From: Opisthorchis felineus
Lineage: Eukaryota > Platyhelminthes > Trematoda > Opisthorchiida > Opisthorchiidae
Direction: 5' to 3'
DNA length: 64,000 nucleotides
Assembly (NCBI GenBank): GCA_004794785.1
Contig: SJOL01005754.1
Location: 60,537 to 124,536 of the forward strand
Position numbers and translations under genes: made by a program. The first letter of the stretch is position 1, and each line of letters begins with the position of its first letter. Shown here in pieces: positions 46,842 through 58,020 of this stretch. The notes under the pieces were generated by a model, which ran no database searches, was not told the origin of the DNA, and saw only the letters and a list, made by a program, of their open reading frames with translations.

Positions 46842-48934
46842 CTTTAAGAATAAGATCAAACGGGACAAATGAATTCGTAGATTATCTTTTTATTCGTCGT
46901 TGAATTGATTGTTGGGATAAAATGGAGGTATGAAATTGGGTACACGACAAATTTTTTGAAACAGCTCAATAACCCTATTACTTACTTGTACGTTTATTCA
47001 CTAATTGGTTTTTTGAAACAATAATACCCCAGTCATATTTTAGTTGGTACTCATAAGGTAGAGTTTGTGCCTGAATTTACGCCACTATTATCTAATTTAT
47101 GGCTCGATTATTTAAATAACTGAGTTGATTTAATTCATTTAAATTTGACTGAACTTATAATTCACAAAAGCTGTACTGATCACCACTGCGGAACACTGAG
47201 TTTTTGGGCTAATATCGGTCACTGCAAAGAACCACTATGGCGCTGATCGTTGGGTTATGTTAGCTAACATCAAACAAGTCGACTCGACAGAAAATGTGAA
47301 CGTTTGTCACATGCATTTAATCGCAGCCGGACTGTTTCGGAATATGCAATGAACCCATCTGAAGTGTTCCAGGTTTCTTGTTTACGTCATCTTAAAGAAC
47401 TGTATTTTTTGCATTAACGCCATCCTTTTAATCAGTTATAAAATTCCATTTTAGTCATCCGCCATGAATTTGAGACAATCATATTCTATTCCAACGTGCA
47501 TTTCAGCTTTTCAAGTGACTTTCTAAGGATTGCTACGCCTATTACGCCGTCACAGATATAACTGGTTCTACTGTACACCAAGACGTGAAAGCATATTTTT
47601 TGTGAAAACTTCACGCATGGAATTTATGGGTGCTAAAACGTAATGGATCACACAACATGAACAATCACACATACGACTGGGATTTCACGTTTTCTTTTTA
47701 CGCAAATTTACCCGAATAATATTTACGAGAGTAAGTAGAGGTGTCTATTTGGCGTTAACCTCAATTCAGCTTCAAGAGCAAACCAAAACGTTTTAGTAGC
47801 CAAATTGTTGGTGCTTGATCTAAGCTGGAAGGATAATCTTCTCCTCTAACGAGCGTTTACTTGTCCTGTTGTAAAGCCAAACGTAAGGTTGATGGAGATT
47901 TTTGAGAGTATACTACCGCTTTTAACATTCTTGAGCTCACTCGATAGGGTTGAACCCAGGATGTTTGGTTTATTCTATGAGTAATTGCAGGGAAATGTTT
48001 TGATTACTAGAATGCTGCTCCAGCCTCTGTGCAATTATTCAGCCGAAGATGTCATTAAATAGAGTTTCAGCTGGTGTTCAGTTTGCTTTCCCGTTAACTC
48101 TAAATTAGTTTGCGAATGGATAAAGTTTTCCAACCGAGCAAAACTTGAAGTTCAAGCAGAATACAAGACTGATGTACAGAATGGACGTAGGCCCATCTAA
48201 AGAGCTAGAGAAAGCAAGTTGCTGAGTTACCAAAGTGTTTTCAGCAGCTCCGTAAGTAGCATCACAGCAGAAAAAACGCTCTCTTGGTTTTAACTACTGT
48301 TCAAGCTAAATAGTAGGGCTGCATTCCTAGCGCAATTAGTTGAGGAATGTCATAATCAGGAGGCTTAGTGTACGTGTGTTTGGATACCTTATTAGCATGA
48401 AGTTAATTTGCGTAAGAATTTCATCGTATAGTTTAGAAAGGTTACATCATCACTTCACCTTTTGCAAGTCCAAAACCAAAATGCTCAGCTGTGGCAGCAG
48501 CAAAAGGTGATACATTTGACATCACTTTGACGCTTGTTCGCAGGCAGATTACAGGAAACCCGATCACACGATCCTACAATTTTGCCTAATACAGTCTGCT
48601 ATCCACAGACCGATACATTTTCTCTGCTACACACTCCTCAAGGCTTTAGTCGCAGAGGGCATAGCACAACGTAAAATTCATCAAAATTATTCACATTTTA
48701 GAGGATTTGGCCCCCTGACTGAAAAACTTGTAAGCCGGATGATCGGAAACACTTAGGTGTTTTGCAAGTTTATTTGATTAGTTTTGGTTTTTGCACAATA
48801 AGCCAGTGTCAGTGCAAATTACCTCAAAAATATCTCTCGGACAAAAGTGATGAGGTCTTTCAGGGTGGACAAACCATCATACTTTTTTTTTAAGTGCAAT
48901 AATAAAATAGTGGACAAATTTTTTGATCTCTCAC
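46842..48934. other. EPS8 intron, no recognised content
   Basis: AT-rich noncoding DNA with no open frame or repeat that I can assign. Confidence 0.6.
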
Positions 48935-49151
48935 ATTTTGCTCGACTATCACAAGGGATTTTTCATAAGCGTCCTCCTCGATTATCATTTGAACTCGTAT
49001 TCGCTCGTCTTTGGGTTGGTTTCTCAACAGCTCAATCGCATCTGACATATTTATGAGAGGAGATGTGGGGGAACTTGTGAACGTCTTCACGTGTTCCACT
49101 TCAAAGGTGACGCAGACTTGGCCGTTCGTTTTTTCACTCATGGTCACGACA
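48935..49151 (-). CDS. EPS8: EPS8-like exon: start of the PTB domain
   Basis: The donor caaaat|gtgaga follows 48935. The frame reads VTFEVEHVKTFTSSPTSPL, then INMSDAIELLRNQPKDERI, then RVQMIIEEDAYEKSLVIVEQ and N. This matches the EPS8 PTB start 'YRVEHLTTFVLDRKDAMITVDDGIRKLKLLDAKGKVWTQDMILQVDDRAVSLIDLE' in VEH-TF, the DAI-LL helix and the MI-V-D--SL strand. The N-terminal edge is open. A possible acceptor, ttgataatacag at 49152, would add Val-Val-Thr before an in-frame Met at 49139-49141. That Met could itself start a short isoform. In-frame stops lie just upstream, so the frame does not extend past 49151 without splicing. Confidence 0.92.
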
Positions 49152-51164
49152 CTGTATTATCAAAAGTTGAATACGAGTAATTGAAACAGGATAAGATTGA
49201 AAACTATAAAACGATTTGGGCATCATCAAGATCTTAATAAAAACAAGTATTGCTGAGGTTATAACATGCTGAGCCAGAGTTTTTCTCTTCATAGAATCAG
49301 CTCATTTGTTTGCTGTACTAAATGTTGGGGCGGGATAAAATGTGTTACCATGCTTTTTACAGAATGCTACGAATGAACCATCGTCTTTCAGGATGTCATT
49401 TTCAATTCAAATGTAAGCCTGATTAACATACTTCGTAAGACCTGGTTTATAAAACAAAACTGCGTTTTATAGAAAATCCAATTGTATTCCTAAAAACCAG
49501 ATAAGTGAGTAGTCCATTGAGCGTTTAAGAGAGGGAAAAGTGGCTATGTAGCCTGCAACTGCACACATGTCTTACTATGCTGTGACAAAAGAAAGAAGGC
49601 ATACTTTCTTTGAAGTGTGCAGCTTCAAGTCCTCAAATCTGTGATGCACACAAAAAATATTTTCAGAAATCAATACGTTTTGTGTGAATAATCTGAGAAA
49701 CAGAAAGAATTGACTAATAAACAGAAGGATGTGAGCATGCAGGTAATCAAGAATGGCAGCGAATTTCCACAAGATTAACAGGAGATATATGGCTCCAACT
49801 TACAAACCGCTTCACTAAAAGCCTAAAGAAAGTTGCTGAGTGAGAATACAAGCTTCTACATCACGGACTTTGAAGGATGTCAGTATGCATTCACCTTCCC
49901 AACTCAAAAAGCTTCACGCTTTCTCATCTTGTCTTGCAAATACACTTTTTTGCGATGCGTATATGCTTATCGAAGCTGTCAATTCCATGCTAAGGACCAT
50001 AGTGCCGGCTTCGCCGTTAAAATTGGTTAATGGGTTTTGCGTTCCATGATTCAGCACCTGTCACTCCGCATAATGTCTTACCCAGGTCCTCAGATCCCAG
50101 CTCATGTTCTCCGTAGCCCTCGGTTGACCACCCCGATTCATCGTTATTGTTTTCATCAAAAAGAAGACTATCACGGCTGACCGACCAGGTACCGTTTCCT
50201 AACTTGCTTACTATAAAAAGGAACCACCACTGCACAAATGGAAGTGACCTCCTCAGGGTAGATTACTTCCCAGAAGACATGCTAGACACTCCAATTTCGA
50301 ACTTGATGATTTCCGCCTAGTGGCTCATCAGTTTTAAACCTATGAGCATCCCTATACATCAGCTATTGTCATTAATGTTGGTTGTTGCTTCTTCCACTAA
50401 TATGCACAACTTGGTTGAAACGTTTGAGCTGCAGTCAAGGTTAAACCGTTAGGCGTGGATTTTTCAACGATTGAATGGACATGTAGTTGCATTTGACTCC
50501 GTAGTATATTTGATCACAATGACAAGAATTTTAGGGCGTACGTCCGAAATTCCTGCTATCCTTGAACTTGAAATGTAGATAATGTAATACGTAATGTAGA
50601 TAACTTATTACCGCAAACGAATCTGACTTGTATGATGTCCTGTCCTCCAGCCTTCGGATTATGCAGCAAAGAGCTTCCAAGCAGCCTTTGTAGTCTGTAC
50701 AATAAATGTAGTGGTGAGTCTGACCCGGTGTTCTGTGATTATCGTAGTGGATTGATATGACAAGAGTGCATTTAAGAGCCATACCGTTATTTCTGACCAA
50801 TTTCATTTGGACTCGCAAACCACTTCGAAGTGCACAACAAAGGGTGCGGTTTCAGCACGCAGTTGGTGTTTGCGGACAAGTCTAGTTTCATAATAAACTG
50901 CTTATTTTCTGGCAAAATGTTCCATTTAGGTGAAAGCACGGCGTTAGCATTTTCATTTAGTGCCAACAATTCATGGATTTATTAAGTTTTACTTGAGAAC
51001 TTGAAATAAGACCAGTATAGACCAGTCAGTGATGTTAACAACAAATGCTTAATAGGGTATGCCCCAGAATTTGTGAACATGATTTAATCTCTGTAAATAC
51101 GTACTTCTGGGCGTGTGGGAATATATGATTAGGTCTTCAAAAACTACCCTACAAAAATGAGGTC
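49152..51164. other. Region upstream of the PTB exon; one weak exon candidate
   Basis: On the minus strand at about 50600-50760 a frame reads THHYIYCTDYKGCLEALC then CIIRRLEDRTSY. It has a possible donor near 50605 in the phase the PTB exon needs, and possible acceptors at about 50736 or 50747. No homology is recognised, so it is described here and not called as an exon. The plus-strand frames at 49833-50049 look like chance. Confidence 0.3.
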
Positions 51165-52150
51165 CAACAAGTTTGTCCATTCTCGGCTTTCTTGATCAAC
51201 TTCGTGTCCGGTGAAATAATGAAGCGAACGCTGGAATGCCTTCAAAACCCCCGCATAAATCGTTATTGGTGAGAACCTTGTCGACCTGGAGTACGCAGAC
51301 GAAATCGTCCTCATCTTGGAAAATGAAGACGAAGCACAAGCCCCGTTGAATAAACTGACCACCGTCATACCATCTTTCGGCCTGCGCCCTGCATCCCTAA
51401 AGTACAAAGTCATGCTTCAGAATGTACAGTCTCTGAACCCCTTACAATCCAAGGAGAACCACTGGATGTTGTGGAGAATTTTAAATACCACGGTAGTTGT
51501 ATTAGCTCTGACAGGAATGTGTCTGATGTAGTCAGTGCAAGAATCTCAAAGACACGAATCATATTTGCTAGTTTGCGTCACTTGTGGTGTCAAAAAGGCA
51601 TATCACTGAGTCTTAAGGGTCTCGTGTACCAGGCTACAGTAAGGACTGTGTTGTTGCATGGCTGCAAAACGTGGCCTCTTCAGAAAGACGATGTAAGGCT
51701 TCTCCAAGTTTTTGACCACCACTGCCTCAGAAGCATTGCTGGTGTCGGATAGCGCTAACGAATTCGTGACGAGGTACTTAGCCGACGGTGTTTGATTGTG
51801 TCGTGAGTACTTCACTCGCGAAAAAACACCCAGCCCCAATAACGGCGGTAGCTTGGTCATGTGCTACACATGACGAAACGTCGTCTACCGAGACGTATTT
51901 ATTTTTCTGTGAGCCATCCTGCACTTGGCTACAGACATTACAAGAAATGGTGGTTGGTCGATGTCAGTAACGTTCATTCTGTCAGTTTCTTTCTAGACCG
52001 TTTGTCTGAGCACTTGGAGGTGTAGGCACCGCAGAATGCTTTCCGTAGGCTAACACCGGGTCTCCTATTTCACCCATTCTTTACTTGTTTTCCTTTTTAA
52101 TGCTTTTAGTATAATCCGGCAAACTTTGTGGTTGTACGGCGGTGAAACAT
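51165..52150 (+). mobile_element. Decayed RTE-type LINE, C-terminal half of reverse transcriptase
   Basis: A frame change near 51280 links FLINFVSGEIMKRTLECLQN to VDLEYADEIVLILENEDEAQ. The latter carries the catalytic box, here YADE in place of YADD. It continues with LNKLTTVIPSFGLRPA and KYKVMLQNVQSL. After another frame change (51471-51752) it reads YHGSCISSDRNVSDVVSARI, LRHLWCQKGISLSLKGLVYQ, ATVRTVLLHGCKTWPL and RLLQVFDHHCLRSIAGVG. Further shifted pieces read LGHVLHMTKRRLPRRIYFSV (about 51855-51915). This is the typical layout of RTE-like elements of flatworms, from RT block 5 to the C-terminal 'WPL...RLQVFD' region. Stops and shifts make it inactive. Confidence 0.88.
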
Positions 52151-52285
52151 CAGTGTCAACTCTAAGGCTGCTTTGTCTGATGATGATAATGACGGAGTTT
52201 AACTGGCCCTAATGACTTTGTCCTATTCTCAGGCTTGTTATCGCATAACATTCATGCAGATGTTAGTTGTCGCAGTTGTCGCAGT

Positions 52286-52504
52286 TCAAAGGGGGACCGA
52301 CATTGTCGAGAGATGACACAAAAATATTCTTAGGCTGCACGCCCGTTGTAGCTTAACGCTATGTGCCTGGTGTTCGGCTTTAATTTGCATGATGTTAGGT
52401 GTATATAAGTTCAGCATATCAAACAAAGTGTGTCGGAACGCCTCAGAAATATCAGTTAACTGAAAATACCGGTCACGGGCCACATAATCTGCTTCAAAAT
52501 ACAA
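52286..52504 (-). CDS. Weak candidate: coding-looking minus-strand stretch
   Basis: The frame reads EADYVARDRYFQLTDISEAF, then RHTLFDMLNLYTPNIMQIK and AEHQAHSVKLQ. Its composition is protein-like, and a possible acceptor (gtgacatag) precedes it at about 52507. I see no strong donor and recognise no family. It could be an upstream EPS8 exon, part of another gene or chance. Confidence 0.2.
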   Translation of the reverse strand: MYFEADYVARDRYFQLTDISEAFRHTLFDMLNLYTPNIMQIKAEHQAHSVKLQRACSLRIFLCHLSTMSVPL

Positions 52505-53344
52505 TCTATGTCACGTGACAAAACTTGAGAACTATTGGAGTTAGGTTTTTGTCCTTAGTTATCTTGTTTAGCTTGTACTTTTAGCAGGTGCTTTAGTCTC
52601 AAGCGCGACTCTTTTTCACGTGCACGGTAATCCCAGCGTCAGTATGTGGATCCAAATCTTCCCGCTACACAGAGAAGGCTGAATGAAAACGGAAAACACT
52701 AAGACCGTTTATATTCAGCAAACCTGTTTTCCATACGAAAGCATTTTTGTGGCTGAATTCAACAGTTTGTTATAAAACAATTATTGTCGTTTCACTGTCC
52801 GCCTTTTTTCCATGGCAAGTTAGCTTAGAGTTTTGATGATGCCCCCTCGAACAACAGAGGCTGCAGTGGCCCTATTACTCCGCGGATTTTTCTGACAAGT
52901 TCTCGTACAACTTACGAAACTTTAGTCTCAGTTTGTCGCCAAACATATTTGCGATCCGAATTGACCACACTCAATCAGTTAGATTGGTAAATTGCCATGA
53001 CTTCAGTGTTAATCATTTGCAGGAAAAAATTACTATTCGCCAACTGTACATCCATTTGTTTTTGTCCGGTAAGTTGGGATGAAAAATTGTTGTTGAACTA
53101 CCTAACAACGACCGACAAATGATGCACGAGGTCCCTTATTTTAGTACTTTACACAACCTGAAACTTTGTAAGTGCTAAACTGATGAGAATCAGCTGCGTG
53201 TTTTATTCAGACATTTCACTGTTTCATTCTGCGCCATTAGTACATAATAGTCCAGTTATGCTGTATGTACTCAAAATTGGAGAGGGGGCAACAGTCTAAT
53301 TTCGTCGTTGTTTCAAACAGCACTGCTTTCCTCAAACTACTCAC

Positions 53345-53500
53345 AACTTCAGTTGTCATGGGGTTGTAGAACAGCCGTCGGCCTGTCTGTACAAACTCTT
53401 GAAGGGTGGTAGTGTTTTCTTTCAGCGTTGAACTCCTCCTATCCCTGCGCTGAAGTCGTAGAGTTCGCAAATCGCCCTCTAGCGTTCGCGAATTACTCAT
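53345..53500 (-). CDS. Candidate first coding exon upstream of EPS8
   Basis: An ATG at 53498-53500 opens exactly 52 codons that end at a strong donor, gaagtt|gtgagt, after 53345. The product reads MSNSRTLEGDLRTLRLQRR, then DRRSSTLKENTTTLQEFVQ and TGRRLFYNPMTTEV. It is basic and hydrophilic, as expected of a disordered N-terminus. It lies on the EPS8 strand, about 4.2 kb upstream of the first PTB exon. No homology is recognised and its phase (0) does not directly fit the possible acceptor at 49152 (which needs two bases), so at least one exon would have to lie between. Confidence 0.33.
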
Positions 53501-56500
53501 AATATCAAGCACGATTACCTTTATTCAGTGATGAAAACAGCCGTACCCTTGAATCCTCTCACAAGTACGAGTGTAGCCTTTCTCTGTTCCCAAAAACCAA
53601 GTAAATTAGTTTTAAAACTAATGACTGTTTTTACGTATATGCGAATGTTGCCTGATTATTTTTAACAACCATTATTTTTTTATTCCCAGTTTTCCAACAA
53701 ATTGGATTCATTCGCTTTCTTTAGATGGTTACTCAGGAACAAGAGAACAGATTGCCGCTTGCGAGGACGGTAGTGTATTGAAGAAATGGGTAGCTTTCCT
53801 ACCACAATAAATCCCACCTTAGGTATGTGAAAATCTTAGCTTTCTGAACAACCAAGGCACACATCTCAATTATGCCCCCACATATTTCTTCAGAGTTTCA
53901 CGTTCTTCTTTTCTTAGTTTTCAGTATTATTTGATATTAATCGAAAAGGTTTGGTTTTACTGAATTTGCTCACTCGTTGCTGAATGTATAGAAAAGTATA
54001 CACTAACTACGTCCACCAAGAGCAGTTATAATGCGGACAGGACTGGGATTTCTGAAATTTCAAAGTATTCTGGGCTTCATTACGCTTATCATGATGTGCG
54101 CATAATCTTGTGTAAGTGTGCAAAAAAGTGGGCACGTTTCGTGCACGGTTGACAATATTCTCACGATATCGACTGCCATCGGAAGTTGTTACCACAGGAC
54201 CTTTCACATAAAAAGTTATTCGTCTGAACCTGACATTCTGGAGCCCATGACCATCTTAGGGGCAATTCGTCTAACTAGTACCGGAATACGAAAGACTGAG
54301 CGCACATTGTTCTCAACCTGGCTCAGGTGAAGTTCGGATTTCATGGCTCGGTGCACAGTCGGTTGGCTTTCACTAGAAGCTTAGGGTAATCTCAATTGAG
54401 GCGTTTATTCACAACCACGTCGCATGGTACTTTGGGTAAGTAGACGTTGTTGGAGTTCACGAAATTGGCTAAGTGTCGTTCATTTGTACATAACGATTCA
54501 TTTCCAGCCCTGGAAGTTCAGCTTCAGCGTAGCAGCGAAAACACTATCGACAACCTAGTTAGTAGATAAAACGTTGTATAATTAGTATACTGGACTACTG
54601 TGTTACTTTCACGCGGCTTTCGTGCGGAATCAGCTACCGGGAGCCTCATAGGTAGTACTGGGTTTATTTTCAAGTAACTGAGACATGTTCACTAGGAAAA
54701 TTAATTATTATGTCTCGCCTGAGAGTTTAGCCTTGTGACTTTGTTGCCCCTCCATTGATGAGAATATTGCTTTGTTTCTGTTCGGCATATCACCAAACGT
54801 CTCAAAACCTCAGACAATAGCCGTTTGTTTCGAAAAGATGTTGATTTTAAAAAGGGAATGTAAAGAAATCGAACATGCTGTCTATGTAGCCATACATAAG
54901 TTAGGTATTTCTAGAATTATAGTGTATCTTCTGGCCAACAAAAGTGAAAATCCCCCAGAAAACAGCGTGAAAATGCAAACAAATATTGTTACTTACATTA
55001 GAGCTCAGCGAGAAAATTGAGTTTACCACGAAGATATGACTAGCTCCCACCTACACACACAGCTCAGAGCGCACAGTGGACAAATAGCGAAGACAGACCA
55101 GTTTCGTTCATTATATTGAGCGCAGTCTGAAGTTGTCCAGTTTTAGAATCTCTCGCATACCGCTGTGTCGGTATGCGAAGTTTTGTCACTAAGAGTGAGT
55201 TTGTGCAATCTGAAAGCCCATGTTGATGACCTTCCTCAGTGTGCACTACGATAACCTTCTTACTTGTTTATCCGTATGCACGCACACTCCACTTGTTCAC
55301 GTGACGGTCAACAGTCCGCTTAAATACTCATCAACTTATTTCAACCGTTGAACGAAAATCAATGGCACAGTTTGAAGCAACCCTTACAGAATAGGATAAT
55401 CGTAGCGGACAAGGATGCAAACACAGTTCTCCGGAACACGATGAAAAAATCACTGTGATGTTCGCAACAAAATGTTTTTAGGTTTATAGAGTAGTTGAAA
55501 TATCAAATATCAAATGTTCAAATGTTCAGGCACATTCGCTTCTTACTTTCACACTTGAGGTAGAATTGCTTAAAATTTCGTGAAATTTTGCGGAATTAGT
55601 TGAATAACCACTGAACGATTATTATTGCCATAGCTATTCTGAAAATTAAATGGGACGTGACTGAAACGGCTTAATTTATTAGGGCGTCAACTGCAGACGG
55701 ACCCGTTATGATGGCCTTTTTCTGCCCTCTGGGGCCTCATAATTCTTTGATTAGCTTCTTTGCGTAAGGAGCATCTGGTGAGTTTATCGTTCTTTTCGCA
55801 GCTGTACATCGTATCAAGGAAAATTTTAGTGAACAACTGTGACGACACGGTCTGCACCTACAAACCTTTTTTTAAAAGACTGAATGAACGAAATAGCGAT
55901 TCACCATATATTCAATTATGGATTGTGTATGCTAAGCAACATCAAGTCCATAATTGGGCATTTTGTTTACTTTGTGATAGCTTTGATGCGTTTATTGGCC
56001 GTTGATCAAGCAGAAAGTGATCTGTTCTTACAGCCTAACATTTAAATTGCGAAATCTTGTCACCACATGTGAAGACATAGACAGTGCAAAGTCCAACGTG
56101 TGTTGCTCTTAACTCTGCTTGCATCTACTTAGCTCATATTGTCTGATTATCATAACATGACTGCCTGTGATGACTTGGTTTCACTGTTATATGATTGGTC
56201 TGTTCGGGATTTGCGTTGCGTTATGGTCTGTCACTCTGGTATTTGATTCATTGAAAACTTTGATTCAGTAGCTGTTTTTATTCCGACTGGCTTGTTTGCC
56301 TTTAGTGCGTGTAATGTATAGCTCTCTTTCGTTGTCATTTGATTGGTGAATTAGTGGCGGTCCTATCTTCTCTATCTGGTTGGCTTACTGGCCTTCTTCA
56401 ATGCGTTGTGGTTTTGTTTTTGGTAATTATATAGTCTATTGAAATTCAACCCCACCAAGACAGCTGTACCGTTTTATCGCCATGGAGTTCCAAACGGATT

Positions 56501-57379
56501 CCCAGGAAGGGAAGGTAGCGACAAACTGTCCAACGCTTCTTTAACCACAAGCACTAAAATCGATGGAGAATGATATGAAAAAATTAAAGGATAAAAAGTG
56601 ACGTTGATTTCAGGATGCTTTACGGAATTCGCAGTGCAAAGGTTGGAGCAAGTTGAGCTTCGCGATATAGATCCAAAAGGGTATATCCGTTGCGTGGATG
56701 AGAACACCGTCATCATCAGAAATTGAATTACAGCGGACAAGCCAATCATTTAACGAAGTTTTTAGCGGTCGTAATTACATTTGAAAAGCAAGTGACAGGA
56801 TGCTAATATTTCAGGGCACCCTAATCACCGGAATGTCAAACAAACAACTACAAACCAAGCTTCGCTGGAACCCATAAGGACCATGTTTTAAGCTGGCAAA
56901 GTAGCAGTCCATGCTTTCACACACAAAGCTCCATCCAGACACTTTTCAAGCGGGCGATAAGTACTGATAAATAATGTATTTCACTAAAACGGTCTGTGCA
57001 CTGGTCAACCAATTCAAAAGCTCCCTGATCAACATACAGTGCCGCATCTACAATACACATCTGTTCAGTTAAGGAGATTTAACATTCCAAAGCATGCCGG
57101 ATGACGCAGTTCTTCGACGAATTTGGATCTGTTTTTGCTATGCATTCGCATGCCGCACAAACTAGCAATTCGCATACTAGTGAGTTGTGTGAGACACTAC
57201 TGAAGCGCTATAAAACTAGCTCAAGGAAATCAACGTTTATTATCATCACTTACCTGGTCTATTGGTTGTGCTTAAGTTCAAATAATTTCTGTATCATTTT
57301 CAGTTCCTGGTTGCCTCATATATCCACCGGCAAGAGTACCGAAAAAAATGTTATGTTCGGTGTCCAATTCAGAGTGGCT
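53501..57379. other. No recognised gene
   Basis: Open frames at 54118-54330, 54772-55020, 55760-56005, 56474-56749 and 57101-57382 match nothing I recognise. Short tandem duplications are visible at about 55500-55530 (caaatgtt and atatcaa units). Confidence 0.5.
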
Positions 57380-57600
57380 TGAGCAGAAAGGGGACTAACA
57401 TTTGACATAGCTCGGTAGTATGAAAGAGATTAATAACTGTCTGGTTGCTGTCACTGCGACTGATCTTCCCGGATGGGGTCCACGTGATCCTACTGTCCCT
57501 GTTTGGAAACAGTGTCAGATATGGTGGCTGACCAATGTCCATGGCGTTCATGCTGTCCGTTTCTACGTAGATCGCCTGACTGAGTGTTGGGGCAGAAAAA
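57380..57600 (+). mobile_element. RTE-type LINE 3' fragment (C-terminal tail)
   Basis: The frame reads MKEINNCLVAVTATDLPGWG, PRDPTVPVWKQCQIWW and VRFYVDRLTECW. RTE-like elements of flatworms end with a 'MKEI-KRLG-VGA-RLPGWGPRDP' stretch followed by a tail with a 'FLSRL' motif, so this is the last part of such an element. It stops at about 57600, where a second piece begins. Confidence 0.78.
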
Positions 57601-58020
57601 CTGAGACAACTTCAGGTCTTCGACAGCCATTGTCCTGGAACCATAGCTCACGTAGGCTGGTGTCGGCGAATCCGCTACATTAGGAAGTGGGTGTTCGGTT
57701 GTGCAACAGGGACTTTAATCGAATGATGTGTCCAGCAACAAAAGCTGTCGTGGTTCAGTCATCTATTACCCATGCCGAATCACCGTTTGGTTCCTTGTGT
57801 GCCCAATTCATAATGGCACAGTCAGAGAGCTGGTTAACCGTTGATCTTGCACAAGGAAATTAAATTGGTTACGGAACGTTTGGGTACTCTCAGGACGACT
57901 TGCCTTCCAGGATGGAGGGCGTGGTTGGAGACGCTGTAAGCTACTGCTGCGAGTTGATATCACTGGTGTTCATGTTGTCAGTCTCTACCGAGACTGTCTA
58001 AATGAGTGTCTGTAGGTAGT
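57600..58020 (+). mobile_element. RTE-type LINE C-terminal fragment, abutting the previous one
   Basis: Starting at 57600 a different frame reads LRQLQVFDSHCPGTIAHVG, then WCRRIRYIRKWVFGCATGT. This is the region upstream of the tail in the same kind of element. Degraded traces follow to about 57970: MPNHRLVPCVP near 57770, and a second tail with LPGWRAWLETL near 57910. Thus a tail is followed by an earlier segment and another tail: two different insertions or a tandem rearrangement. Confidence 0.75.

Larger units (their letters stand above)
14079..49151 (-). other. EPS8: EPS8-like gene (gene span, partial; 5' end at right)
   Basis: EPS8 proteins are cytoplasmic adaptors that couple receptor and Abi1/Sos1 signalling to Rac, and cap or bundle actin filaments. 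The order of segments here is that of the family: PTB domain, charged linker, conserved central region, SH3 domain. Eleven exons listed separately total about 1.88 kb of coding sequence (about 626 residues), against about 590 residues to the end of SH3 in vertebrate EPS8. Splice phases agree across the junctions except 41695 to 37627. The C-terminal SAM-like actin effector region is not in view and probably lies left of position 1. The true start is uncertain; an ATG within the first PTB exon (49139-49141) is the most conservative choice. Orthology is inferred from remembered family features, not a search. Confidence 0.88.

Noticed and set aside
53795..53825. Match of about 15 bases (aataaatcccacctt) to repeat R1
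   Set aside because: Too short to separate from chance; flanks do not align.
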